From Lysinibacillus sp. 2017 (GTDB lineage Bacteria > Bacillota > Bacilli > Bacillales_A > Planococcaceae): a DNA stretch of 64,000 nucleotides. A model generated the notes under the pieces. That model did not search any database and was not told the DNA's origin. It saw only the letters and a program-made list of their open reading frames with translations. Positions 49,904 through 60,051 of the stretch are shown piece after piece. The stretch is taken from assembly GCF_003073375.1 (NCBI RefSeq), contig NZ_CP029002.1, positions 2,342,001 to 2,406,000 on the forward strand. Reading direction: 5' to 3'. Position 1 is the stretch's first letter; each line of letters starts with the position of its first letter. Made by a program: the position numbers and the translations under genes.

Positions 49904-52474
49904 TTATAATCCACATTTCAGCTGTGCACCACAGTTTGTACATGTATTGCAGCCACCCATTTCCTCTACCGTACCTTGACGGCAAACTGGGCATGTATTA
50001 CCTACTTCTGAGCCGATTGTTACGTCTGTATCTGTTAATGGTTTAATCGTATCCACTAATACTACTTGACGCTTTATTTCGACTTCTGATTGTTTTAATT
50101 CTTCAAATTCTAATTGGTTATCTACACTTGATTCTTCGGCTTTTAACGTTAATACTTGTGTATCACGAGAACCATCTACGTAAACAGTACCACCTTTAGC
50201 GCCACCATTGTATAAACGCTCGTACACTTTTTGTACTTGCTCTACACCGTAGCCCTTTGGTGCGTTTACAGTTTTCGAAATCGATGAATCAATCCAGTTT
50301 TGGATGATACATTGTACATCCGCATGAGCTTCCGCAGAAAGTTCCATTGAAGATTTGAACCAGTTTGGTAAGTTTGCTTCATCTACACCTGGATTTTTAT
50401 CTAAATATTCTTTTACGATTTCTGCCTTCACTTCAATGAACTTCCCTAAACGACCTGAACGGTAGTAAGTAAAGCTGAAGTAAGGTTCAAGTCCTGTCGC
50501 TACACCTACCATTGTACCTGTACTTCCTGTTGGTGCAACTGTTAATAAGTGTGAGTTACGAATACCGCTAGCAATAACGCCTTCACGAATATGCTGAGGC
50601 ATTTTCTTCATGAAGCCTGTATTAATAAATGCTTCACGTAAACGAGCTGTTTCCGCATCTGTTTCACCTTGTAAGAATGGGAAGCTTCCGCGCTCTGTAG
50701 CTAACTCGATTGATTGTTCATAAGCTGCAATCGCAATTGTTTTAAAGATTTCATCAACAAGTTTGTTGCCATCTTCTGAACCGTATTCTTTTTCACAGTA
50801 AATAAGTAAATCAGCAAGACCCATAACACCAAGACCAACTCGACGTTCACCAAGAGCTTGTTTTTTGTTATCTTCTAAGAAGTAAGGTGTTGCATCGATT
50901 ACGTTGTCTTGCATGCGTACGCCAACTTGAACCGTTTTACGTAAGGCATCAAAATCAACTGTTTTTGTTTCTTTATTAGCAAACTGCGCTAAGTTTACCG
51001 CAGCTAAGTTACATACTGAGTATGGTGCTAGTGGTTGTTCTCCACATGGATTGGTTGCTACAACTTGTTGACCATATGCTTTCGCATTTGTCATGTCGTT
51101 GGCGTTATCGATGAAGAAAATACCTGGCTCTGCAGCATATGTTGCACAAATATTAATTAAATTCCAAAGCTCTTTTGCTTTAATTGTACGGTATGTGCGC
51201 ACTGGATAACCAAGCTTTTCCCATTCACGAACGTCGCCTACTTCATGCCATTTTTCGTTGTAGTCTTTCATTTGCTCTGGTGTGTAGTTTGCTACATCTG
51301 GGAAACGTAATGGGAATTCACCATCTGTTTCAACAGCATCCATGAACTCTTTCGTTAATGTAACCGAAATATTCGCACCCGTTAAGAAATCTGGATTGTG
51401 TACAGAGAACGTACCACCATCACGAAGTTTTGTTTCAGCATCGCGGATAATAGCTTCGTTAAAGCCCCCGAAACCTTCAATGTTTTTGAAGTTTAAGATA
51501 CCTTGATACATTGCGTCTTCTTGTGATGTTAACGCTTTGAATTTTAGCTTTTCTTTCGCCATACGGATGATTGTTTCATCTTCTGTATTTTCCATTAAGT
51601 AGCGTAAAATACGTGGATTTTGCATTTTAGAAATGATGAACTCCACGATATCTGGATGCCAATCCGCTAACATGATCATTTGAGCACCACGACGTGATCC
51701 ACCTTGTTCAACAAGATGTGTTAACTTCGCAATATCATCTAACCAACTTACCGAACCAGATGATTTACCATTTACCCCACGTGCCAACGTGTTACGTGGA
51801 CGAAGTGTTGAACCATTCGTACCAACACCACCACCGCGACTCATAATTTCCATTACTTGCTTACGGTGATCACTAATGCCTTCACGAGAATCCGCAACAA
51901 ATGGCATAACGTAGCAGTTAAAGAATGTTACTTCGGTTTCAGAGCCAGCACCATAAATTACACGACCTGCAGGAATAAAGTTAAGTGCTACTAATTGTTC
52001 ATAAAACTTTTCAAACCATTCTTTGCGCTTTTCTTCTGTTTTTTCAACAGCAGCTAAGCCCGTCGCATTACGTTTGGCAATTTGCTCATAATAAATTTCT
52101 AAAGGTTTTTCGATTATATCTAAAGAGCGTTCGACAACACCTGTTGTTTGCTCGTCCCCATCTAATACATGTCGGTAATCTTCTTCAATTAAAATCGATG
52201 CCGTTTTTTTATCTAGATTAATCGATTGAATAATCCCTAATCCACGTGCAGGGAATTTTGGATCTTGTTTTACGGTTAATACAACAAAATCTCCTACTTT
52301 TAATGTTTTCTTTTCCGTATCTTTAAAAGAATAACGGTCAATCATAACCAGACGAGACACACCTCTATGGGTAATATGCATATCCGATGTAATCGGATGT
52401 ACTTGAGGAAACTGCTCGATATCTTGATTTAACTGATTGACTTGGATGGTTTCTTCTATAACACTTGCCACCAC
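49904..52474 (-). CDS. nrdJ: Vitamin B12-dependent (class II) ribonucleotide reductase
   Basis: About 856 residues. It reduces ribonucleotides using adenosylcobalamin. Key segments: VIPAGRVIYGAG-type entry (FIPAGRVIYGAGSE), the cysteine pair region FFNCYVMPF, active-site NPCGEQPLAPYSVCNL, and the C-terminal zinc motif CPVCRQGTVEEMGGCNTCTN with the CGAQLKCGL end. I prefer the GTG at 52474 because AAAGGGGG lies upstream; an in-frame TTG at 52519 is weaker. Two NrdR-box-like sites lie upstream. There is no B12 riboswitch in the short leader. Confidence 0.93.
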   Translation of the reverse strand: MVASVIEETIQVNQLNQDIEQFPQVHPITSDMHITHRGVSRLVMIDRYSFKDTEKKTLKVGDFVVLTVKQDPKFPARGLGIIQSINLDKKTASILIEEDYRHVLDGDEQTTGVVERSLDIIEKPLEIYYEQIAKRNATGLAAVEKTEEKRKEWFEKFYEQLVALNFIPAGRVIYGAGSETEVTFFNCYVMPFVADSREGISDHRKQVMEIMSRGGGVGTNGSTLRPRNTLARGVNGKSSGSVSWLDDIAKLTHLVEQGGSRRGAQMIMLADWHPDIVEFIISKMQNPRILRYLMENTEDETIIRMAKEKLKFKALTSQEDAMYQGILNFKNIEGFGGFNEAIIRDAETKLRDGGTFSVHNPDFLTGANISVTLTKEFMDAVETDGEFPLRFPDVANYTPEQMKDYNEKWHEVGDVREWEKLGYPVRTYRTIKAKELWNLINICATYAAEPGIFFIDNANDMTNAKAYGQQVVATNPCGEQPLAPYSVCNLAAVNLAQFANKETKTVDFDALRKTVQVGVRMQDNVIDATPYFLEDNKKQALGERRVGLGVMGLADLLIYCEKEYGSEDGNKLVDEIFKTIAIAAYEQSIELATERGSFPFLQGETDAETARLREAFINTGFMKKMPQHIREGVIASGIRNSHLLTVAPTGSTGTMVGVATGLEPYFSFTYYRSGRLGKFIEVKAEIVKEYLDKNPGVDEANLPNWFKSSMELSAEAHADVQCIIQNWIDSSISKTVNAPKGYGVEQVQKVYERLYNGGAKGGTVYVDGSRDTQVLTLKAEESSVDNQLEFEELKQSEVEIKRQVVLVDTIKPLTDTDVTIGSEVGNTCPVCRQGTVEEMGGCNTCTNCGAQLKCGL

Positions 52475-52532
52475 ATAAGCCCCCTTTGAACGATTTAATA
52501 ATTTATAAGTTCCCAACAAAAACGAGAATCAA

Positions 52533-52580
52533 ACACAATATGTAGTGTTTGATTCTTTTTAACTATCCTATATATTGGGT
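52533..52580. promoter_or_regulatory. Tandem NrdR-box-like operators upstream of nrdJ
   Basis: Box 1 (52533-52548, ACACAATATGTAGTGT) and box 2 (52565-52580, ATCCTATATATTGGGT) fit the NrdR consensus acaCwAtATaTwGtgt, box 1 at 15 of 16 positions and box 2 in its full core. Their centres are 32 bases apart, about three helical turns, as in known NrdR promoters. Box 1 sits in a larger perfect inverted repeat (52525-52555). Confidence 0.7.
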
Positions 52581-52727
52581 ATGTACTTCTTTACTTAAAA
52601 AAGAGTACAACATATAATTTTTTCAAACAAGGTCTTGATTTTTTTGAAATCGTGTTAACCGTACGTGTATCAAGGTTTTAAGTATCAAAAAATTTTTTTC
52701 AAAAAAATGAAAACAGATGTTCGTTTT

Positions 52728-53561
52728 CTATTTTTTGAAATTCCACTCATCCGATGCATATTTATTTTGTGCCAACTGTTCCACATATTGTAATTGTTTC
52801 TCCGATAGCTCATACGGAACGAGTTCAATATGCAACGCTTGTTCAAAACCTTTCGAAAAAGCTTCAACACATTGTTCAATTGTAAATGGTATTTCGGAAA
52901 ACTGATTCATCGCTACAGCTTTCTCTGGTAATTTTTTGCGCATTTTTTCCTTTGATTCTTCTGTCTCAAAGTTAAAAACAGATAATAATCGCTCTTCATC
53001 TAAATCTAAAAGAATTGCTCCATGTTGTAAAATAACACCTTTTTGACGTGTTTGGGCACTACCTGCTACTTTTTTCCCTTCCACAACGAGCTCATACCAA
53101 CTCGGTGCATCAAAGCAAACCGCACTTTTCGGCTTTTTTAAGTCATCAAATTTTTCTTGCGAATCAGGTACACTGAAATACGCATCTAAACCAAGATTCT
53201 GAAACCCAAGTAAAATTCCCTCACTAATAACACGATAAGCTTCTGTAACAGTCGTTGGCATCTCTGGATAAGCTTCTGATACGATTACCGAGTATGTAAG
53301 TTCTTGATCATGCAACACCGCACGCCCACCAGTAGGACGACGAACAAAGCCTAAATCTTGCTCTTTTACTGCTTGCATATTAATATCACGTTTGACTTGT
53401 TGGAAATAACCAATTGAAAGTGTGGCTGGATTCCATTCATAAAATCGAATAATTGGTGGAATACTACCTTCACTATGCCAATCGAGTAATGCCTCATCCA
53501 ATGCCATATTAAAAGATGGACTACATGGACCTGAATTGATAAAACACCACTGTTTTTTCAA
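52728..53561 (-). CDS. lipM: Octanoyl-[ACP]:protein octanoyltransferase LipM
   Basis: 277 residues of the BPL/LplA fold. It moves octanoyl from ACP to GcvH, the first step of lipoate synthesis in Bacillales. It has [20 protein letters not shown], the catalytic Cys in [20 protein letters not shown] and the lysine in [12 protein letters not shown]. The TTG start has GGAGGCG upstream. Its nearness to the gcv operon fits its substrate GcvH. Confidence 0.93.
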   Translation of the reverse strand: MKKQWCFINSGPCSPSFNMALDEALLDWHSEGSIPPIIRFYEWNPATLSIGYFQQVKRDINMQAVKEQDLGFVRRPTGGRAVLHDQELTYSVIVSEAYPEMPTTVTEAYRVISEGILLGFQNLGLDAYFSVPDSQEKFDDLKKPKSAVCFDAPSWYELVVEGKKVAGSAQTRQKGVILQHGAILLDLDEERLLSVFNFETEESKEKMRKKLPEKAVAMNQFSEIPFTIEQCVEAFSKGFEQALHIELVPYELSEKQLQYVEQLAQNKYASDEWNFKK

Positions 53562-53661
53562 AATTTTCTCGCCTCCAATAGTTCATTTTAACAAACTCAC
53601 TCGACTATCTCTAGTTCATCTCTTATAATAGAAAATAGAGAAAGAAAGGGGCAATATCGCA

Positions 53662-54042
53662 GTGACAATTTTATACACACTATTGGCTATCTTAGTCATC
53701 ATCGTAGTTTACATTGTTGTAAACTCATTACGCTTAAAAAAAGCGGTGACAAACTTAACACAAGAACAATTTATCGAAGGCTACCGTAAAGCACAATTAA
53801 TCGATTTACGCGAACCTAAAGAATTTGAAGCGGGTCACATTTTAGGTGCTCGTAACATCCCGATGACGCAATTCAACAATCGTCATAAAGAAGTTCGTCC
53901 AGACTTACCCGTATATCTTTACTGCCAAAACTCTGGTCGCAGTGCACGTGCTGCATTAAACTTAAAGAAAAAAGGCTATACTCAAATTTACCAATTACAA
54001 GGCGGCTTCAAAACTTGGACAGGTAAAGTAAAATCAAAATAA
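53662..54042 (+). CDS. yqhL: Membrane-anchored single-domain rhodanese (YqhL-like)
   Basis: 126 residues. One N-terminal helix (about 3-22) is followed by a rhodanese domain: QLIDLREPKEFEAGHILGAR, then the active-site loop LYCQNSGRSARAAL with the catalytic Cys. It probably transfers sulfur. The GTG start follows AAGGGG. It is divergent from lipM, as in Bacillus. Confidence 0.88.
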   Translation: MTILYTLLAILVIIVVYIVVNSLRLKKAVTNLTQEQFIEGYRKAQLIDLREPKEFEAGHILGARNIPMTQFNNRHKEVRPDLPVYLYCQNSGRSARAALNLKKKGYTQIYQLQGGFKTWTGKVKSK

Positions 54043-54054
54043 TTTATGTCTCAA

Positions 54055-54083
54055 GCTCTCTACTTCTAGAGGGCTTTTTTTCA
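54055..54083 (+). terminator. Intrinsic terminator after the rhodanese gene
   Basis: AGCTCTCTA pairs with TAGAGGGCT, followed by a seven-T run. Confidence 0.85.
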
Positions 54084-54180
54084 TTTGTTTAAAAATTCGA
54101 TGAGTTTCTTCTATTATAATATGTATTTAAAAGAGGTCGAACATCCTGCAACCTCCGATAATTAAATTATTATATAAAAA

Positions 54181-54209
54181 TAAGAGACTGGGGAATACTC
54201 CCAGCCTCT
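54181..54209 (-). terminator. Intrinsic terminator of the gcv operon
   Basis: AAGAGGCTGGG pairs with CCCAGTCTCTT around a short loop, T-rich leftward. Confidence 0.8.
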
Positions 54210-54216
54210 TAATAAT

Positions 54217-55698
54217 TTATTGGATAGTCACTGCTTCTTGTTTTGTATAACGTAATACTGGGGTACGCGCAGCTCGTGTTTCATCTAAACGATTGACAAC
54301 TGTCGTATGTGGTGCTTCTTGTACGATTGATGGGTTATCAATCGTTTCTTGTGCAATTTGAATCATCGCATCACAGAATGCATCTAATGTTTCTTTTGAT
54401 TCTGTTTCAGTTGGTTCGATCATAATGCCCTCCTCCACGTTTAACGGGAAGTAAACTGTTGGTGGATGGTAACCAAAGTCAAGCAGACGTTTTGCAATAT
54501 CCAAAGTACGTACGCCTAATTTCTTTTGACGACGACCTGATAAGACAAATTCATGTTTACAATGACGGTTGTATGGAAGGTCGAAATGTTCTTCTAAACG
54601 ACGCATCATGTAGTTTGCGTTTAATACCGCATATTCTGTTACCGCTTTTAAGCCGTCTGGACCCATTGTACGGATGTATGTGTAGGCACGAACATTAATG
54701 CCAAAGTTCCCGTAATAAGGTTTTACACGACCGATTGATTGTGGACGGTTATAGTCAAAGTGGAATGAGCCATCTTCTAATTTTACTAATACTGGTTTTG
54801 GTAAGAATGGGATTAAACCTGCTTTCACCCCTACTGGACCTGAACCTGGACCACCGCCACCGTGTGGGCCAGTGAATGTTTTGTGTAAGTTTAAATGTAC
54901 ACAGTCAAAGCCCATATCACCAGGGCGCGCCTTGCTCATAACCGCATTTAAGTTGGCTCCATCATAGTAAACCTTACCGCCAACACCGTGAACGATTTCT
55001 GCCATATCTAAAATATTTTCTTCAAATAAACCTAGTGTATTTGGGTTTGTTAACATTAATGCTGCTGTATCAGAACCCACAACACGGCGCAGATCTTCTA
55101 AATCTACTAAGCCGTCTTCACCAGATTTAATTGTAATTGTTTCAAATCCTGCAACAGATGCAGAAGCTGGGTTAGTTCCATGTGCTGAGTCAGGGACGAT
55201 TACTTTATTGCGGTGACCTTCACCATTTGCTTCGTGGAATGCGCGAATCATCATTAAAGCTGTCCATTCACCGTGTGCTCCCGCTGCTGGTTGTAATGTC
55301 ACTTCATCCATGCCTGTAATTTCTTGTAAAGATGTTTGTAGGTCATATAAAAGTTCCATTGCCCCTTGTACTGTTGATTCGTCTTGCAATGGGTGAACGT
55401 TCGCAAAGCCAGAATAGCGAGCGACTGTTTCATTAATTTTTGGGTTGTATTTCATCGTGCATGAACCAAGTGGGTAGAAGCCTGAGTCTACACCGTGGTT
55501 ACGACGAGAAAGTGCTGTATAGTGACGCATAAGGTCCAGCTCAAATACCTCTGGAAGCTCGGCTGGCTCTTGACGTACTAACTCAGCTGGTAATAATTCA
55601 GATAAATCGAAGTCTGGCACATCAAGTGGCTCTAGGTTATATCCTACACGGCCTTCTTTTGTAATTTCAAAAATGAGTGATTGGTTATCGTTATTCAT
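54217..55698 (-). CDS. gcvPB: Glycine dehydrogenase (decarboxylating) subunit 2
   Basis: 493 residues, the PLP-carrying half of the split P-protein. The PLP lysine is in [39 protein letters not shown] is also typical. With GcvPA it decarboxylates glycine and loads the aminomethyl group on lipoyl-GcvH. I set the start at the ATG at 55698 because a GGGG ribosome site precedes it and homologues begin there. It overlaps gcvPA by 8 bases. Confidence 0.96.
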   Translation of the reverse strand: MNNDNQSLIFEITKEGRVGYNLEPLDVPDFDLSELLPAELVRQEPAELPEVFELDLMRHYTALSRRNHGVDSGFYPLGSCTMKYNPKINETVARYSGFANVHPLQDESTVQGAMELLYDLQTSLQEITGMDEVTLQPAAGAHGEWTALMMIRAFHEANGEGHRNKVIVPDSAHGTNPASASVAGFETITIKSGEDGLVDLEDLRRVVGSDTAALMLTNPNTLGLFEENILDMAEIVHGVGGKVYYDGANLNAVMSKARPGDMGFDCVHLNLHKTFTGPHGGGGPGSGPVGVKAGLIPFLPKPVLVKLEDGSFHFDYNRPQSIGRVKPYYGNFGINVRAYTYIRTMGPDGLKAVTEYAVLNANYMMRRLEEHFDLPYNRHCKHEFVLSGRRQKKLGVRTLDIAKRLLDFGYHPPTVYFPLNVEEGIMIEPTETESKETLDAFCDAMIQIAQETIDNPSIVQEAPHTTVVNRLDETRAARTPVLRYTKQEAVTIQ

Positions 55699-57037
55699 TG
55701 TGAGACCCCATTTCTGCAACTAATGCATCAATTTCTTCTTTTGTACGAATTTCCGTAACAGCGATTAACGCATGATTTTCTAATTCAGGGTAAACGCGAC
55801 CTAAATCAAAACCACCAATAATCCCTTTTTTGATTAAAGCTTTGTTAATTTCAGTAATTGATTTGTTTGCTTTTACTACGATTTCATTGAAGTGAGCGCC
55901 TTGGAAAACAACTTCAAATCCAGCTGCTTCAAATTCATTTTTTGCATAGCGCGTTTTAACGATATTTTGCTTCGCCATTTCTTGTACGCCTTGTTTACCA
56001 AGAGCTGACATCGCAACTGATGCTGCAAGTGCTAGTAATGCTTGGTTCGAACAAATATTCGATGTCGCTTTGTCACGACGAATATGTTGCTCACGTGCTT
56101 GTAAAGTTAAAACGTATCCACGACGACCATCTTGGTCTACTGTTTCACCAACTAAACGGCCTGGAACTTTACGCATTAATTTATTTGTTACGGCGAAGAA
56201 ACCACAGTGTGGACCACCAAACGCTTCAGAAATACCAAATGGTTGCGCATCACCTACTGTTATATCTGCGCCAAGTTTACCTGGAGGAGTTAATACGCCA
56301 AGTGCTAATGGGTTAGAAGAAACGATGAATAATCCTTTCGCATCATGCGCAATATCTGCAAGCGGTTGTAAGTTTTCAACTTGACCGAAGAAGTTTGGAT
56401 ATTGCACAATAACAGCCGCAGTTTGATCATCTACTAAGCCTTTAAGTGCTTCAATATCTGTTACTCCATCTTTTGTAGGAACCGTTACAACTTCAATTGA
56501 TTGGCCGTATGCATAAGTTGCCACAACATCTTTGTATTCTGGGTGGACAGCACCTGAAACAAGTAATTTTTTTCGACGTGTATGCCCTGCAGCTAGCATA
56601 CCTGCTTCAGCTAATGCTGTACCGCCATCATACATAGATGAGTTGGCAAGGTCCATTCCAGTAAGTTCAGCAATCATTGTTTGAAACTCAAAAATCGCTT
56701 GTAATTCGCCTTGAGAAATTTCAGGTTGATAAGGTGTATACGCTGTATAAAACTCTGAACGAGAAATGACATGATCAACTACAACTGGTTTGTAGTGATT
56801 GTAAACACCTGCACCAAGGAATGATACGTTACAAGCAGTATCTTTATTTTTCGCTGCAAGTTGCGCTAATTCTTTCATTAATGCTGCTTCAGATTTTGCT
56901 GCCTTAATGTTGTACTCACCTTGGAAGCGTACTTTTTCTGGAATATCCGCGAATAGCTCATCAATTGTAGAAACGCCAATTGTTTGTAACATTTCTTGCG
57001 CGTCTTGTTCTGTCATTGGTAAATAACGATGTTTCAT
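55691..57037 (-). CDS. gcvPA: Glycine dehydrogenase (decarboxylating) subunit 1
   Basis: 448 residues, standard length. The start [20 protein letters not shown] and the glycine-rich block [20 protein letters not shown] are characteristic; this half lacks the PLP lysine and forms the heterotetramer with GcvPB. AAGAGGG precedes the ATG. Second gene of the gcv operon, 24 bases after gcvT. Confidence 0.97.
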   Translation of the reverse strand: MKHRYLPMTEQDAQEMLQTIGVSTIDELFADIPEKVRFQGEYNIKAAKSEAALMKELAQLAAKNKDTACNVSFLGAGVYNHYKPVVVDHVISRSEFYTAYTPYQPEISQGELQAIFEFQTMIAELTGMDLANSSMYDGGTALAEAGMLAAGHTRRKKLLVSGAVHPEYKDVVATYAYGQSIEVVTVPTKDGVTDIEALKGLVDDQTAAVIVQYPNFFGQVENLQPLADIAHDAKGLFIVSSNPLALGVLTPPGKLGADITVGDAQPFGISEAFGGPHCGFFAVTNKLMRKVPGRLVGETVDQDGRRGYVLTLQAREQHIRRDKATSNICSNQALLALAASVAMSALGKQGVQEMAKQNIVKTRYAKNEFEAAGFEVVFQGAHFNEIVVKANKSITEINKALIKKGIIGGFDLGRVYPELENHALIAVTEIRTKEEIDALVAEMGSHNE

Positions 57038-57061
57038 TACATAACCCTCTTTTCAAAAGTT

Positions 57062-58165
57062 TTATTTACTGCGTTTATAAAATGGAGTTTCCACAATAAC
57101 TGCCTTCGCAAATTTACTGCGAATTTCAACTTCTACTTCAATTCCGACTTCAGCGAATGTTGCGTCAATTAAAGCTAAACCAATATTACGTTTTGTTAAC
57201 GGCGATTGTGTACCCGTCGTAACTTCACCTATTTGTTTGCCGTCCTTAAACACTTTATAACCGTGACGTGGAATACCTTTATCAATCATTTCAATCCCAA
57301 CTGATTTACGAGGAAGACCATTTTCTTTTTGTTCGATTAGCGCTTGTTGACCAATAAATTGTGGCTCTTTTGCTAATTTCACAGCAAAACCGATACCTGC
57401 TTCAAGGGGGGAAATATCTTTTGATAATTCTTGACCATATAACGGTAAGCAAGCTTCAAAGCGTAATGTATCACGTGCACCAAGTCCAGTAGCAACTACA
57501 CCTTTGTCTTTGCCCGCTTCTAAAATTTTGTTCCAAAGATCTTTAATAGCTTCTGGTGCACCATAAATTTCAAAACCGTCTTCCCCCGTATAACCAGAGC
57601 GAGAAACAATTACATTATGACCAGCGACTGTTACGTTGTCTTGGAATTTGAAATATTTAATCGTTGAAAGATCTGTATCTGTTAATGTTTGTAATACTTC
57701 TTCAGATAATGGTCCTTGCAGTGCAATTTGTGCATAGTCAGCAGAAGCGTTCGTTAATGTAACTTCACCTTCTACATGTTGCTGTAACCAAGCGAAGTCT
57801 TTTTCAATATTTGCTGCATTGACACAAAGTAAATAACGGTTGTCTTCTAAACGATATGTTAATAAGTCGTCTACAACACCGCCTGTTTCGTAGCAAAGTG
57901 CGCTATATTGTGCACCGCAAACTGCGATTTTAGAAATATCATTGGATAACATTTTTTGTAAAAAAGGAAGTGCATCAGGACCTTCGACGAAGATTTCTCC
58001 CATATGCGATACATCAAAAAGGCCCGCACGATTGCGAACTGCATCATGCTCTTCTTTAATAGATGAAAACTGTACAGGTAACTCCCAGCCACCAAAATCA
58101 ATTGTTTTCCCACCATACTTAGCATACTCGTCGAAAAGTGGTGTACGTTTTAATTCATTTGTCAT
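57062..58165 (-). CDS. gcvT: Aminomethyltransferase (T-protein of glycine cleavage system)
   Basis: 367 residues. It releases ammonia from aminomethyl-lipoyl-GcvH and makes 5,10-methylene-THF. It has [29 protein letters not shown], and the folate-binding [15 protein letters not shown]-type motif ([16 protein letters not shown]), then [24 protein letters not shown] precedes the ATG. First gene of the operon behind a glycine riboswitch. Confidence 0.97.
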   Translation of the reverse strand: MTNELKRTPLFDEYAKYGGKTIDFGGWELPVQFSSIKEEHDAVRNRAGLFDVSHMGEIFVEGPDALPFLQKMLSNDISKIAVCGAQYSALCYETGGVVDDLLTYRLEDNRYLLCVNAANIEKDFAWLQQHVEGEVTLTNASADYAQIALQGPLSEEVLQTLTDTDLSTIKYFKFQDNVTVAGHNVIVSRSGYTGEDGFEIYGAPEAIKDLWNKILEAGKDKGVVATGLGARDTLRFEACLPLYGQELSKDISPLEAGIGFAVKLAKEPQFIGQQALIEQKENGLPRKSVGIEMIDKGIPRHGYKVFKDGKQIGEVTTGTQSPLTKRNIGLALIDATFAEVGIEVEVEIRSKFAKAVIVETPFYKRSK

Positions 58166-58219
58166 TTCAATGTCCTCCTTAAAAGTATGTATTTTGAAGA
58201 GCTCTTACCTTTCATTGCG

Positions 58220-58265
58220 AAAAAAAAGGACAGACGAATCCCGTAAATTGGGATTCTCTGTCCTT
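58220..58265 (-). terminator. Terminator of the glycine riboswitch expression platform
   Basis: AAGGACAGAGAATCCC pairs with GGGATTCGTCTGTCCTT around AATTTAC, followed by a run of seven T residues, ahead of gcvT. Confidence 0.9.
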
Positions 58266-58448
58266 GCACCTGAAAGTTACACCTAAATTTGAATTTCCAT
58301 CACAATTTAGGCTTTCCCCTTTGGTGGCTACAATTTAAGTTTGCAGCGCTCTCCAGAGTTGCGTCCAATACGAGTCTTTTTGCCTGAGAGATTCATAGCA
58401 TTTGCTATTTGCTCCTTCGGCGACGTGACTTCACGTTCTCTCCCCGTA
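58255..58448 (-). ncRNA. Tandem glycine riboswitch
   Basis: Leftward, aptamer 1 has GGGGAGAGAACGTGAAG, CGCCGAAGGAGCAAAT and CTCTCAGGCAAAAAGACTCG; aptamer 2 has CTCTGGAGAGCGCTGC, CCACCAAAGGGGAAAGCC and TTTCAGGTGCAAGGACAGAG. These are the conserved cores of the two cooperative glycine aptamers. The distal aptamer end overlaps the terminator stem, so glycine binding should allow read-through into gcvT. Confidence 0.95.
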
Positions 58449-58582
58449 CCATCATCCGCGTGAAATATATTGAACTAAGATTTTAAGATAACTCTTAGCC
58501 ATATCCTAACATTGAATGTGATGTAAACGCAATATTTTTTTGATTTTAGTCGAAAACACGAACATTAAAACAATAATACTAT

Positions 58583-59098
58583 TTACCATTCGCCTTTTAG
58601 TCGTTTTACTTGGAATGCAATGTATTCAACAATTTGACGCAATGTGCGATTAGCAGTTAATACTTGTATATGCCCTGCTTCCCGATAAAATTTCCGTCTG
58701 TGGTTAAATAGTTCTTCTAACTCTTGCTCCGATGATTTTTGAACAATAGGACGGTTTTTATCGTTTCTTATACGCATATAAATATCTTCGAAACGTGCAT
58801 CTAAGAAAAATACGAGTCCTGTACGACGCATGATTTTACGATTCGCCTCAATCATGGCAACGCCTCCACCTGTTGAAATGATACAAGCTTCGTCGCGAAA
58901 ACTTTGTAAAAATTCTTTTTCGATTTCGCGAAATCGCTGTTCCCCGTATTTCTCGAAAATTTCTGGAATTGACATTCCTTGTTGGCGTACAATTTCATGA
59001 TCCATATCATAATAGGGCATTTTCAAGTAATAACTTAATCGACGGCCTATTGCACTTTTTCCGCTCCCCATAAATCCAACTAAATATATTTTTCGCAT
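58583..59098 (-). CDS. aroK: Shikimate kinase
   Basis: 171 residues. It phosphorylates shikimate for aromatic amino acid synthesis. Walker A is LVGFMGSGKSAIGRRLSYYL; the shikimate-binding DMDHEIVRQ and the TGGGVAMIE segment are present, as is the LID arginine region RNDKNRPIV. The ATG at 59098 follows AAGGTGAT. It lies between comG and gcv as in related genomes. Confidence 0.94.
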   Translation of the reverse strand: MRKIYLVGFMGSGKSAIGRRLSYYLKMPYYDMDHEIVRQQGMSIPEIFEKYGEQRFREIEKEFLQSFRDEACIISTGGGVAMIEANRKIMRRTGLVFFLDARFEDIYMRIRNDKNRPIVQKSSEQELEELFNHRRKFYREAGHIQVLTANRTLRQIVEYIAFQVKRLKGEW

Positions 59099-59133
59099 GG
59101 CTATCACCTTCTTCTAATTACGAGTTGCTCGAT

Positions 59134-59310
59134 TCATCTATCTATACTATTTAGTATATTTATCGTAGCACGAACGTAAATAGATTCCAATGAATTATAA
59201 ATTTTTAATTCAGCTAAGTAGGCATTTGTATAGTGTAAGGCAGCTCCTGTGACAATAAAAAGTAAAATGATTGCAAGTGGAAAGATAACCCCGCGCTCAT
59301 TATTGTACAT
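59134..59310 (-). CDS. comGG: ComGG-like competence protein
   Basis: About 58 residues, shorter than the Bacillus protein (about 124), so divergent or truncated. It starts MYNNERGVIFPLAIILLFIV, a hydrophobic segment like the ComGG N-terminus, which lacks the classic prepilin Glu. It overlaps the end of comGF by 11 bases. Assigned by position as last gene of the comG operon; an upstream in-frame ATG (59346) is possible. Confidence 0.6.
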   Translation of the reverse strand: MYNNERGVIFPLAIILLFIVTGAALHYTNAYLAELKIYNSLESIYVRATINILNSIDR

Positions 59311-59767
59311 ACGGTTTAACGATTCTTCTTTCTCGTATGGAGCCATCTTTCATCACCACTTTCATCAAAATAGTTGAACCGTCAACGGTTAAATCCCAAT
59401 TTTCTACAAATGGTAACATGATTTCATAGCCTCCGTTTCTAGAACTTTTATACAAATGCGCGTCAGATAATTTAAAATTATACACTCGGTCATCTTGCTC
59501 ATTGGGGTCTGTTAAAAATACCATTTGCAAGGTTTCATTGTCAGTTAAAGTCCCTGATATGGACTGTTCATTATACTGATTTATATCATAAACGAAGAGT
59601 TCCCAATTTACATCATCCTTTTTCTTTTCAAGATTATACAAATCTCGAAACCAAATAATCATTAATACACTAATTGAGGCAAAAATCATAAAAACCATTA
59701 ATTGAAAAAGACTCTCCAACAATGTATACCCTCTATCATTTTGTAAAATATTTCGCATCATACGCAT
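59300..59767 (-). CDS. comGF: Competence pseudopilin-like protein ComGF
   Basis: 155 residues with a type IV prepilin-like start (NDRGYTLLESLFQLMVFMIF) followed by a soluble beta domain. A minor pseudopilin needed for DNA uptake. The start overlaps the comGE stop. The G-Y-T-L-L-E-S peptidase site (cut after G by ComC) is intact. Confidence 0.85.
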   Translation of the reverse strand: MRMMRNILQNDRGYTLLESLFQLMVFMIFASISVLMIIWFRDLYNLEKKKDDVNWELFVYDINQYNEQSISGTLTDNETLQMVFLTDPNEQDDRVYNFKLSDAHLYKSSRNGGYEIMLPFVENWDLTVDGSTILMKVVMKDGSIRERRIVKPYVQ

Positions 59768-60051
59768 AATTCCTCATGATTTTCCCCGTTTTTATAGAAA
59801 ACACAAATACCTACGCCTTCAAAAGACCATTCATAAACAATCCCATCTATTTCTTGTATTCCCGTTTGGTTACCGTAACGCGAATAGGTTAACGCACCGT
59901 TAAATGCAACTTCCGCGGCATGTGTCTGCATCTTTTGTGATGCCATTTCATGTTTCATATGAAAAGTAATAGGAATGATCGTGCCACATAGAAAAAATAA
60001 AATGATAACTCCTAGAAGCGTTTCAATAAATGAAAATCCATGTTCATTGAT
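59758..60051 (-). CDS. comGE: Minor pseudopilin ComGE with non-canonical ATC start
   Basis: About 97 residues. The prepilin signature NEHGFSFIETLLGVIILFFL is encoded only upstream of the first canonical start: the first ATG in frame (59958) would delete the entire signature and helix. Upstream of the signature only TTA, TCT and ATC precede an in-frame stop. The ATC at 60051 has GAGGG 9 bases upstream. Either ATC initiates, or a frameshift or base change has damaged the gene. It overlaps comGD by 8 bases. Confidence 0.7.
   Translation of the reverse strand: MNEHGFSFIETLLGVIILFFLCGTIIPITFHMKHEMASQKMQTHAAEVAFNGALTYSRYGNQTGIQEIDGIVYEWSFEGVGICVFYKNGENHEELCV

Noticed and set aside
52475-52727. Cobalamin riboswitch before nrdJ
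   Set aside because: No B12-box or multi-stem leader; the region is short and is better explained by NrdR boxes.
56020-56384. Plus-strand open frames inside gcvPA
   Set aside because: Shadow frames of a strongly conserved gene, without start signals.
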